Positions 10,092 through 21,022 of a stretch of DNA of 64,000 nt are shown piece by piece. The notes beneath the pieces were generated by a model that had not been told where the DNA came from, ran no database searches, and worked only from the letters and a program-made list of their open reading frames with translations. This DNA comes from Dactylis glomerata (Eukaryota; Streptophyta; Magnoliopsida; Poales; Poaceae): NCBI GenBank assembly GCA_007115705.1, contig QXEO01000406.1, positions 4,060,411-4,124,410 on the forward strand, given 5' to 3'. The position numbers and the translations under genes are program-made. The first letter of the stretch is position 1. The number at the start of each line of letters is the position of its first letter.

Positions 10092-11920
10092 TCCCCCCCA
10101 ACTTGAAAGGAAACCGTCCTCGGTTTCACCGTAATGTGTTGGGACATCTTAGGCGCAGCCAACACTTCCACTTTAATATCCTTGTCGAGCATAGGCTGCA
10201 ACACATGACGCTTCCCCTTATGCCACAAGGAATAAACATTGTATCTGCCTTCATGAGTGGAACGCCTATCAAATTGCCACGGTCGTCCTAGCAGCACATG
10301 ACATGCATCCATAGGCAAAACATCACAGACCACTGTGTCCTCATAATTACCTACTGAAAATTTCAGGCACACCTTATGCATGACTTTCAGCTTCCCTGAA
10401 TTATACAACCACTCAACACAATGTGGCTGCGGGTGCTTCCATGTAGGCAAACATAGAGAATCCACCAAACTCTTGCTAACAACATTTGTATAGCTGCCAC
10501 CATCAATAATCAGTTTGCAAGTGGAGTCCTTGACGATGCATTGGGTCTGAAATATATTCCAGCGCTGCCCTTGGTCGTGTATGCGATCTTCTAGTACACG
10601 TTGCACCATTAGATTTTTTAAATTTGCAGCAAGTTCATACCCATCCACAATTACTTTAGTATTTTCCTCAGATTCCTCACTTGATGGCGCATCAGCTTTC
10701 TCATCATCACTAGTAGAAACATATCCATCGTGTGTGAGCATCACCCTTTTTCTATTAGGGCAATCACGCTTCATGTGTCCTCGTCCTCCACAAGTAAAAC
10801 ACTCGATATTTGCTGTGGACTACGTAGATGCAGTTTTGGACACCCCAGATTTAGGTGCCTCGCTATGAGAAACACTATTAGAGCATGTAGAAGGTGTCGT
10901 CTGAACACTAGGACCAGCAGCCTCGGTATGAGAATGATGCCATGATTTTATAGGTGCTGCAGTTTGGCGTCGTTTGATTTGTTGCTCCACATGCTCAGCT
11001 TGGTGCACAAGATCCTGAAGATCATTATAGTAAACCATCTCCACACGATCACGCACCTCAAAATTCAGTCCATTCAAGAACCGAGACATCGTGGCCTCTA
11101 TATCCTCCCTTGTCCCTGTACGTATCATCAACAACTCCATCTCTTTATAATATTCATCCACAGATTTAGTACCTTGAGTGAGCTGCTGCAACTTATTATA
11201 CATGTCTCTCTTGTAGTGTTCAGGAACAAAGCGATGGCGCATAAGATCTTTCATACCGGTCCATGATGTTGGGCAAGTAAGCATACGCGGAATTTGGTTC
11301 CACCAAATCAGCACATAACCGGTGAATTCAACAGCAACAAGTTGAAGTCTCTTCTCCTCGGTGTAAAAATGAGTAGCAAAAATCTGGTCCATGCGCATCT
11401 CCCACTCCAAATAATCGTCAGGTCCACGATCATCGGAAAAAGGAGGTATGGACAATTTGATGTGTCCAAGACCACCATCATCAAGTGGAACACGACCAGC
11501 ATGGCCAACATGGTCATGATCATGTGGCTGTACACGATGAGCACCTGCAGGACGAGCAGCAAACTGTCGTTGTTGTGGTACATAATCAGCGTCATCGTCA
11601 AGTTCTCTGTCATAAGTGGGTGCCACTTGTCGAGGATCATAATATTCAGCAGGGCGGCGTTGTACCACGGCACGAGGTTGTGCAGCAGGAGGGGGCTGCA
11701 CGGGTGCACGGGCTGTAGCATCGCCCATTGCATCAATCTGGGTAGCTAGTAGTGCAATTTGCGTTGTCAATGCGGCATGACTCTGAAGAATAAAGTCGCA
11801 TGTGCTATCAAAACCAGCCCGAACATTAGGAGCTAGATCAGCAGCAAAAACAGGCGGTACAAGCTCCTCTTTCTTCTCTCCAGCAGCTACTGAATTTTCT
11901 CCCTCAATAGAATTCACCAT
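9923..11920 (-). CDS. Gag-protease polyprotein with one in-frame TAG between gag and zinc knuckle
   Basis: The start chosen is the ATG at 11920 (MVNSIEGENS). The gag part shows the Retrotrans_gag pattern: DYLEWEMRMDQIF, then LVAVEFTGYVLIWWNQ and FVPEHYKRDMYNKLQQL. It ends in TAG at 10820-10822; the same frame then goes straight on to a CCHC knuckle (CFTCGGRGHMKRDC, about 10803-10765) and an aspartic protease with QRWNIFQTQC, a catalytic-type LIIDGGSY (about 10496-10512) and CHVLLGRPWQFDRR. The active-site triplet is D-G-G where D-S/T-G is usual. The frame crosses the polypurine tract (coding GGDDEG) and ends inside the 3' LTR at 9923. The TAG is either a nonsense mutation or a readthrough site. 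Confidence 0.8.
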
Positions 11921-12710
11921 TTTATCCAAATAACAACAAAATCCAGCAGGAAACACTTAGCTGAAACTTGGATCAACGGGCGCCTAACCATAGACGCGGT
12001 AGGGAGCAATCAGATCTTGGGTCGATGAGATCTTACAACAAAAACAATCCCAGTAGGGAATCCAAGGCGTGTGACGAGTGGCAGAGAAAATGAGCCAGCG
12101 TCAGGGTCAAGACTAGCAACGCCTGACCCCAGACTATCTCTGTGCCGGGGCGAGCGGGTCGAGGAAGTCCTTGGCTGATCGTGGGCAACGCTGGCTCCTC
12201 TTGCTGGCTGGCGAGCGATCCCGGGCGATGGGCCGGCCCACGAAGGACTTGGCCGGTCGAGCACCCAACAGCAGCCAGTTGAAGCTTCAGATCGATTGGG
12301 TCGATGCGCTGGGGAGGATCCCGTGCTCCACACGTTGGCGATCGAGGCAGGCGAGCGTTGGCGAGGCCGCGGCCGGCGCGGTTTCCTTCTTCCTTTTTTT
12401 TGACTTGCAGCGATCGAATCTGCTGGAAAGCCTACCCACGATCGGATCTATAGGGGCCGTACTTTTTTTCCAGATGCGGAGATCGATTGGGACGAGAGCA
12501 GATCAATCTTAACCAAGATCTTCCGAGACGGTGCAAAACTTGATGGAACAGCCGCAAACCAACAGACCTCGATCAAACACAAGCAAGAAACTCCGATCAT
12601 TCACCCGTCAAAACCAATCTGATCTGAAGACTGAGGAACAATTCGCAGATCAATCAACCAAAAATATTCGCAGATAAATTGTGGCAGAAAAATCGCCGTG
12701 AGAAACCCGA

Positions 12711-12724
12711 CGAATCTGATACCA
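12711..12724 (-). other. Primer binding site, initiator tRNA-Met type
   Basis: The minus strand reads TGGTATCAGATTCG three bases inside the 5' LTR. The first ten bases match the complement of the plant initiator tRNA-Met 3' end. Confidence 0.85.
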
Positions 12725-12727
12725 AGA

Positions 12728-13353
12728 TGATAGGGATCAACGTGATCCAAAGGGGGTTTGGCCCAATCTTTCATGGCGATCAAACGAACAGCAAGATAAC
12801 AACAAGAGAATTAAATTTGAGACAGATCAAATCAAACCCTCTTGAACTCCTCACGTTGAAATTGATAGGAATCAACTCCCACGCATGGTATAATATCAGA
12901 TCTCGAAGATCAGCAAGCAAACACACCGATATGTGCCCCCAAACATTGGGACTTTTCTGGTCTCTTCTTTAGCTCGAAAATAACAAGTTTGAACGATACA
13001 AGGCGGCCGCCATAACCCTATATGGGTGACTCCGAACGCTACTTTGGCTGGGCTAGGCCCCATACCAAACTAAAAGCCCAAATGGCCAAAACACACTTGA
13101 TTTTGGACAAGCCCAAAACCATCACACACAAATAAAACCAAACTGAAATAAAAACATGACGCGAACTTAATTAAAATAGAACACCTAAATATCTTTGGTT
13201 GCAGCTCCTCGGCGAACATGAAACACCATTGAAGGTGTACGAAAGTTGGGCTTCACATCATCTACTGGAGGCACTTCAAAGCAGAATTGTCCAAGCTTCA
13301 GAACATACGGAGGTGGCAAAATATCGGGAGTAGTAGCTATCCTTCCCTCATCA
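12728..13353 (-). repeat. 5' LTR of the gag-protease element
   Basis: It is 626 bp, as long as its partner at 9466-10091, with about 22 base differences and no indel noticed. It is followed by the target duplication tcgga (13354-13358). Confidence 0.9.
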
Positions 13354-13358
13354 TCGGA

Positions 13359-13755
13359 GCATTGGGCAATCCGTACGGGAAAACCCTACACTTACCTTGA
13401 GAAGGGATTCCTGCATGCAGGACGCCGTGGAGGTCGAACGCCACCCGGCCAGCGTTGGTTCGAGCAGTCACTGTGGGCGGGGCGGCCAACCCCCAGTAGG
13501 CGCCGGTTTGGGAGGAAGGAGACTGGAAATGTGATTTAGGGTTGAGGTCGCCAGGGGTAGAGGTATCTAGTACTTTACCCCATATAGCAATCCCAGTCTA
13601 ACTGACAGTGGACCCAGAAAAATGAAGTAAAATCCCAAGTAGATAAACATGGACAACTGTTATTTTATTTACGGGGCAGATTAAGGCTGCTACGCGTCTT
13701 CCTCCCCTGTCTCACTCCCCACTTCATAGTCCCAACCCTAAGCTCGCCGTAGCTG
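13359..13755. other. Unassigned flank of the gag-protease element
   Basis: Mixed-composition sequence with no recognised domain. The right part (13690-13755) is C-rich and ends in a plausible start context, so it may be the leader of the reading frame that follows. Confidence 0.35.
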
Positions 13756-14307
13756 ATGGCACCGCCGCCACCGACGCTCCAATATCAAGCCCCCATTCGG
13801 CAGGCAATGACTTGCCTTGTCAAAGCCGGTGTGCAGGTGCCAATAGCAGCTGTCATGAACTTCCCCAAGTTGGCGTTGTCGGCGGGGGCATTGTAGGCAG
13901 GGAGGACGGTTTCCCCAAGGTCTAGATGCTCACCGGCTCTGTCCGAGGTAAGGGCTATGAAGCTGAAGTGGGGTAAGCTGGGGAAGCGTGGTCGTCGACC
14001 ATTCACCGGCTTCCCGGCGTCGAAGACCAACAAGAACTTGCGGCGTGCGAGGAAGCGGACCATATCGAGTTCTATGATATGGCGTGTTTATGCACCGCCG
14101 GCGAACCACAACTACACTGATCTATCATTGCGACTGCGGTTCACCAGGAAATATGACCCCTATCAAGAGCTGACGTACTACTCGTTTGAAGAATGCCTCG
14201 CGGCGGCGCTGCTGGTCAGGTTCAACCAGACGCTTTTCCGCCAGAAGCACGGAAAGCCCTCCTCCCCCAAGGGCGAGCGCAGCCGCTCGAGGAAGGGGAA
14301 GCCATGA
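13756..14307 (+). pseudogene. Unrecognised eroded coding-like region
   Basis: An ATG at 13756 opens MAPPPPTLQYQAPIRQAMTC and stops after 46 codons. A second plus frame from 13957 (MKLKWGKLGKRGRRPFTGF) continues through YDPYQELTYYSFEECL to a stop at 14307. GC content and codon pattern are gene-like and fall off after 14460, where a 3' UTR-like AT-rich stretch begins. No family was recognised. It could be a frameshifted host gene or a captured fragment. Confidence 0.3.
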
Positions 14308-15540
14308 CGTGCATGCTGAATGGAGAAAAGCAGCAGGAGTTAGGCAGGAAGGGAAATCGTTCAGTTTCGGTTGATTTAGCAATGAACTTAGCCCTTCGCA
14401 GCATTTTGGTATGCCAACTTCCAAGAAGGCTGCTCTCCCCTAGTTTCTTTAGTTAAGTATAGTTAGTGTTAGACTAACTCTGAAGAATAGCTTTTGTATA
14501 GACAAGGCTAAAGCCGCCTTTTGTGTTACTAACTAGCTTCTGTAAGTTTGAAGCAACCAAATATTATGAACTTTGAGATTTAGTGTTTCTCCTTTAATTT
14601 CAGATCTGAAATCTACATTTATTGTTCTTCATTTTTGAGATTCGCATTTACAGAGATGAATTCGGTGAAAATTAACATAACAAGAAACTAGATGTTCATG
14701 AGGTTCCACCACCAAGTCCACAGGAACGGCCACCGCCGTTGTCGCCATTAGAGACAGCTAGCCGATCTCCTCTGAGATTGCCGCGCTTCCATTGGTGCCA
14801 TCGCCATTAGAGACATTAGAGGGAGCGATTCTAGATCTCCTATCTGGGGAGCTCAGATATGTGGGGGAAGGGAGTAGCCAGAACTGTGACCTGGGGAGCC
14901 CTTGCCACTATGTGGGAGATCCTAGCACCAGGGTGGTGTCAGCGACGGGGAGCTCGATTCTGGCGAAGCGACGGCGAGCTCGATTCCGGCGTAGCGATGG
15001 CGAGGGGTCGACGGCGAGCTGGGCGGGCGGACAGAACAGGGGAGGATGACAGAACAGGGAAGAAGACGGTGGCAATGGAACTCTAACGCTGACAAAGTCA
15101 AGTTCTATTAGAATAACGGGTAAACCTCACAAGGTGGGCTTAGCAAGCGGCAGCGGAACAGGAATTATGAGTTCAAACGTTTTCTCCCCAATTCAAACAC
15201 TAGGATTTGGGCTCAAACAAATTTTACCAAAAAAAGACCCTCTGAGCTATTTTTTAAGGGCTTTTGGACCCTAGGGTGATTGCAGCGAACTAAGGCACCT
15301 ATGAGCCTGTGGCAAGGAACTTGGTGACCGCAAACTGAATAGCCCCTCGACGCACTCGGCAGCCGATGCACTCGGTAGCCGCTCGACTGTGCGGCTCGAC
15401 GCCTCGATCGCCTCGCTGCCTCCCACGCATGATGAGGCCCAGGTGGCCTGCTCATCTCTTCGACCAATATGGGCCGGCGCCAGCTCGCCAGGCCGCGCTT
15501 GTAGGCCGCATTGGTAGGCCAAATGCGGCGCTCGTCGCTC
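14308..15540. other. Unassigned low-copy-looking sequence
   Basis: A possible 3' UTR (14310-14620) is followed by GC-rich sequence with a local duplication around gcgacgg-gagctcgattc (14940-15010). Open frames are short and resemble nothing known. Confidence 0.3.
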
Positions 15541-15549
15541 GCTCGCCCT

Positions 15550-16158
15550 AGGAGGATTTGATCGACCAGGTCGTCGCTAGATCAACCAGGCCATTGCTTG
15601 ATCGGATCAAATCAGTTCAATCTGGGCGTGAGCTCCACGCCACGAGGACCCATCCGCCTATAAAAAGGAGCACATCATGCGTGAGCGGATTCTGGATCAG
15701 CCGCCGCCGTCTCTTTTGTTTATAGCGCGTAGCTCTTTTGCCCTAGTTAGACTAACCCTTTTGCCTTCTTTCTTCCACCTCGCACATGTAGGTGAAGCCC
15801 TACCCGCAGATACTCTCAACCATAAGCACCACATCGTCGTGATGCTGATCTCATCTACCACTCCACCACACCTTGCTTGACCGAGGAGGAGGAGGAGGAG
15901 TCATTGCGCCGTATGTGTGCATCGCTCGGACGCGCCGCCCATTGTGGTGCTTGGATCAGATCGAATCGTGAGGAGGAGACGCTAGTACGACTACACCGAC
16001 CATGTTCATCTAGACGTTCCCGTTGTGCGATCTACATGGGTATGTTAGATCTGATTTCCCCACTCGTTGTTTTGAATCTCGTAGATCAGATCTTGGCTTG
16101 TTCTTGTTCGTACTCATAGGAAATTTTTGTTTTCTATGCTGCAAAACCCTTCAGGGCG
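15550..16158 (+). mobile_element. Probable LTR remnant with TATA box
   Basis: A TATA motif (cctataaaaagg, about 15657-15668) is followed by a leader of LTR character, and the stretch ends in ttttgttttctatgctgc and a CA, similar to the ends of many Triticeae LTRs. No primer site follows, so it may be a solo or truncated LTR. The left boundary is not defined. Confidence 0.35.
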
Positions 16159-16961
16159 TTGAGGCGGGGGTCACCAGCATCACGCCATAGGTGGACAGTA
16201 TGACATGGAGAAAAAGCGACATCGGTGGAACCACCCCCGCCACCAAGAAGAAGAAAAAGACCCACGCGTCCCTCATCTCACAGTTAGTGGCCTCACTGGC
16301 GTGGGCCACGAAGGTTGGGCCATGCTCGTTTGACCCATCTGCTACACAGCCGGCGAGTTGCTCGAGCGCCTGCCCTCCACCGGCGGGTCCAAATGGGAGA
16401 AAGGGTTCTTGAGATTGGGAGCTTTGCGCTGCCGCCCTCTTAAACTAGGATGTCCTAGGAGCCATGGCGCAGCTAGAGGCGAGGATCATAAAAGTGAAGG
16501 AGAAGGAACTACGACAGAGCAGGATGCGAGATGTGAGATGCGTGGGTGGCGAAAGGATGAACGATGCCGCCCAAACCCTTTTATAGGGCACGTGTTCGAG
16601 CCCACATTCTATTCTGCTCCCGCATTAACCCCCTCGCACCTTCCCCACGCGCTCGATGCATGGCAACTGCCAACTGCGCCGGACGATTTCCACTCCGTGA
16701 AAAATCGAGGTGTCGTGGGAGAGCACCGGAGTCAATGTGTGTCCCCTCGGGTGTGCATAACACTGGAGTGGTTTTTCTGATGGCATGCCTGAGCTTGGCA
16801 ACGTGACTCGTCATGTTAAACATGACCGGTCGTGTCACAGGGCCTGCACGCATGTTTGGCCGTACCCCTGTAACAAGTGGCAGCGTTGCCGAGGCACGGC
16901 CAGGGGCTACTGTCGTCGTTCTGGACTGTAGCACCATACCTTTTGAAAAAGGCAAGACTCA
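16159..16961. other. Unassigned sequence between two LTR remnants
   Basis: It contains a Lys/Thr-rich short frame near 16190-16410 and GC-rich stretches, but no recognised domain or repeat boundary. Confidence 0.3.
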
Positions 16962-19900
16962 TGTGTTAAGTGATATTCCCTGGATCACTGATAGCACCAC
17001 AGTACAAAATGTAGTAATCATTGCAATATTATCAATTATTACAACGCAGATCCAGTTACATATGGTTCAAACCTTACAAAATCACAGCGGAATAACAAAG
17101 TGGCAATGAGCCTCCATCTTCATCATGTGCCACAGACAGACATGTTGGAATGTAGACTCGATATCCTACTATTCGTTCCTCATCAGAATAACCTACACAT
17201 TTGAATATGCAGCCCTAGTGAAGGGGTCAGTACAACAACGTACTGGCAAATGACACATATTTGGTAGCTGTTGTGAAAGAGTTATACTACATGATATTTG
17301 GTTGGTGGATCTCATAGGCTAATTTGCATAAAGCCAATTTTATCCTACAATTCCTTTTAAAACTTTCTTTCAAAAATTTATAATTTTAAGGGTCAAAATA
17401 ATCCCCATACACTACATACTAGCTAGGCATGTAGTTTTGGGCGAAACTCAACAAAGTTGGAACCACCAAAGACCACCATCCCTCGGAGTGTATGGCACTA
17501 GGCCCTAATCCTAAGGGTTTATAGTCAAATTTTTAATCATTCAGAAATGGTGATGAGATTCTCTTGTACATTCCATGTGTAGAGACTCAAATTGTCCATA
17601 ACCGGGGACACGGCTAATCGATTAGTTTGGCAACCTGCAGGGATTGTGCACTTTCACCTTAAGACTCATGCTACCCAGAGAGAAGAATGAGACAAGACCT
17701 TTCTGAAGAAGAATTCAACCAAACTAGCCTGACCATACCCCCTACAATTCTGCTATCACCCCATGTCCATACTCATGGTTGAACCCTTACAATTTACTCA
17801 ATCAAGACAGAGCCCATAATGTCATAAGGCTGCACTAGAAGTACTCTAAAGCACACAAGACATGGTAATATCTTTAATCCTGGGTGGCAATCCGCAAGTG
17901 TACTCCTAGGGTTCACCACACCCTCTGCGAGGCATGTGGCCCCAAGAGACACTCAACTACACCTCCTCTATCAAACCAATCCACCCAGGTGTTTCATTTT
18001 AGTTGAAGTTCTTAATTTATTCACAAAACAACTTTAACAAAGTGATCATAGCATTGGCATCAATATTCAAAGTATTTTAGCATCCTAACAAGTGGGGTTT
18101 AGAAGTTGACTACACACTACTAGGATCTAGGCACTTTGTATAACAATTGATATTCCACCTATCATGCATACTTCTAAAAATCACTAATGCAGTAGTAAAT
18201 GTGGGTAGAAAGGATGTGTGTCACTTGCCTTTTTGAAGTTCACGATCTTTCACTTCTCTCAACAAAACACATAGCTCTCCGTACAAAGCTATAACATAGG
18301 AATAGCACAACATAAACACACCATAACAACACCAAACAAAATCAAACAAGACAAACAATTGATAAGAGTTTGTTCAACAAATTAGATTTTATTAAGATAC
18401 TGTGATAGGAGAGATATGGCAAAAGGTTTGGCTTGCAAGATATGGATTTGAGAGTTTGGATGGCAAGGTCAAATGATTAGAGAGAATTTGGACTATCTAA
18501 GATATAAGTGATGAATCTTTATAATTTGTGAAGACATGAATAGAATTTGGAATAGCTCATGTGAATTGAACCACATAAGTGTCAAATAGTGTAATAACAA
18601 TACTACTAAATAAGTGTGACAACAATTGCTCAAAATAATACAAGTCACACATAGGCTTGGATAAAATGTGGTGATATATTGAATTACTCAGACAACTCAT
18701 TTGTAACTTGAATAGCTCAATATAAGCCAACTATATTGAATTGGCATGATGTTGGATAGGTATGGATGATATTGATACTAATGGTATGTGAATGGCCACA
18801 AGATTTTCTTGGAAAAAAGGATTAACTTGAATTAGGGTTCAAAGATTATAATGGATTTGGAAGTTTTTTAGATAAGTGAGCTAAGGTGTGAAGTGTATCA
18901 ACACCACAAGATTCAAAGGAGACAATAATCAGGATATAGTACAACTTACTCAAATACTCAATTTGAATTTGAATAATGTGTACTAGGTCAACAAGAATAT
19001 GATGAAATGATATTGGGTCATGATCCAGAGTCAACATGATAGGGATAGCTAGGTATGATCATATGATTCACTTTTGTAGAAAGAATTATAGAATTAATTC
19101 TATAATGAAAATACTCAATTTCTCATATTTAAATTTGAATACTTGAAAATAGGTTCAAGTATTTTGGGAAATGAAGCTAATGGATATAGGTTTTCAGTAT
19201 CTTCCATATACAAGAGGAATCAATTGAATTGGGTTTATAGAATTTGAACTAGATTAACTATACTCAAATTCACAAGTTTGAATTTGAATGATTTTAAAAT
19301 AGTTCAAATAACTTTGGCAGTGGTTCTGGTAGACAGAGGACATCAATATGATTCATTTGCAAAAAGAATCAATTGAAATGGATTTCTGGAATTTGAACTA
19401 TATAAAAAATACTCAAACTCACATATTTAAATTTGAATGCTTTGAAATAGTTAGAAAGTCAAATTTTATTGCACCATTGTGTTCTACACATTTCTAGGAA
19501 TCCAGAGACATATTATTTGTTATTTTTGGATCAATGGTTTGAAAAATATGATTTTTGCAAGATTTCAGGTATTTGTATTCTATTTGAACTAGGGTGTGAC
19601 ACGTGGCCACATCTGATTGGTATTTACCGGTTTGGTTGGATAGGGTCTGAGGAGCGTTGGATCTTAAGCGATCTGGACGGCTCAGATCAGTTGATACCCC
19701 TTCATTTTAAAATTAAAATGGGGCTGTGGATCTCTAATCCAACGGACGGAGAGGAAAGGGAGAAGAGGCCTCACCGGCGGTTAGGGTTCTGGCAATCTTG
19801 CGGCAGTGAGGTGGTCGTCGGCAAGCCTCTAGAGCTTCCCGGGGATGGCAGAGGAGTGGACGGTGTTCAGTAGGTCACGACGGAGTCGTGGGCGTGGTCA

Positions 19901-21022
19901 GCGAGGACGGGCACTTCCCGCAGCGACGCAGAGGAGCAACTGGAGCGGCTCTGGGCGCCGGTGTGCTTCGGCCATTAACGGGGCGGTCGATTTGCTATGC
20001 AATAGGATGAATAGAGGAGATGGTGAGGTGCGCACAAGCCAGGCGAAGAGAGTGGTACCAAAAAGGGGCGGCGGTGTCACCATTTGCCACCAGAATCGAG
20101 CGAGTACGGCGGCGGTACTGGCGGGCTCCGGTGAGCGAATTCGCAGCAGCCTGGCGGCGCTCTGGTTTGGGATTTGGGGAAAATAGAGAGGAGATCGAGG
20201 GCTTCTTATAGACGCAGACATGGCAAGCTATTATGGCCGGAATCACCGGGAATTTATGTCGGGAGGGACTCACTACGAGCAGAGGTCATGCGCGTGATTC
20301 CATCGTGAGGAAGACGACGCTGATGTGGCCTGCGGGCGAGCCCCACCTATCAATGGGCGGAAGAGAAGGGGAGAGTACTGTTTGGGGATTTCTGTGGGTG
20401 GGCCGTGGGCTGGCTTCTAGCCTGGGCCAAAATGTTTCCCAGAGCCCTTTTATCTTTTTTGTTGTTCCTTTCTATTTTCTATTTTTGTTTTCTGATTTCC
20501 TCCTACCTTTTGCATTTTGGCTCCAAATTGGTTAAAACCAAATTTGTAAATTTTCCTAAAATTCAACACAACATTTATAAAACAGTGAGGAAAAACACTT
20601 TTCAAAGGTAAACTTTATTTTTCATGAAAACTTTATGAATTGGCCCATGGGGCTTTATTTTCATATGCAAAATAAGGTTAGGGTTTGAAAATAATCCTTT
20701 AAAAATCAAGGAATAAACTCTTTAAAAAGATATCTTTTATTTTCAAACAAAATTTTGGAAATGCATACTTTATTTAATATAAATCATTGTGTTAATATTC
20801 CCTTTGCAGCTTGCATAGGATTTGAGTAAATGCAAAATTAGTATTTTGAAATTTTATTTTCTCAAAATAATTCCTTCAAGGAATAGTAGAAAGTTTGAAA
20901 TAGTTTTTCAAATAAAGCTTTTAAATGAACTCAAAAAGTTTTAATTCCTTGTGAAAATTCAATCAACACAAACAAAACAATTTTTTTATTCAAAATTTGA
21001 TATAAAAACATGGGATGTTACA
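16962..21022 (-). mobile_element. Large (~4 kb) gypsy-type LTR, probably solo or truncated
   Basis: Read on the minus strand, the region starts at 21022 with TGTAACATCCCATG, a common start of large Triticeae gypsy LTRs, and ends near 16962 with TTAACACA. The interior shows the usual layout: a GC-rich promoter-like part (19600-20450) within long AT-rich sequence. Neither flank shows a primer site or polypurine tract. The 5-bp flanks (actca and tggac) do not match, so one end may be deleted. Confidence 0.55.

Larger units (their letters stand above)
9461..13358 (-). mobile_element. Complete-ended non-autonomous gypsy-like LTR element, gag-protease only
   Basis: Two 626-bp direct repeats (9466-10091 and 12728-13353) start TG and end CA, and the whole is flanked by tcgga at 9461-9465 and 13354-13358. 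The element reads on the minus strand: the primer site beside the right LTR (12711-12724) is complementary to initiator tRNA-Met, and a G-rich polypurine tract lies just right of 10091. The interior (about 2.6 kb) holds one gag-protease frame. There is no room for reverse transcriptase, RNase H or integrase, so it must be mobilised in trans. LTRs differ at roughly 22 sites (mostly transitions), suggesting an insertion of the order of 1-2 million years at usual grass rates. Confidence 0.9.

Noticed and set aside
18115..18127. CACTA terminal repeat (cactactaggat)
   Set aside because: It is a short match within AT-rich LTR sequence, with no subterminal repeats or partner end.
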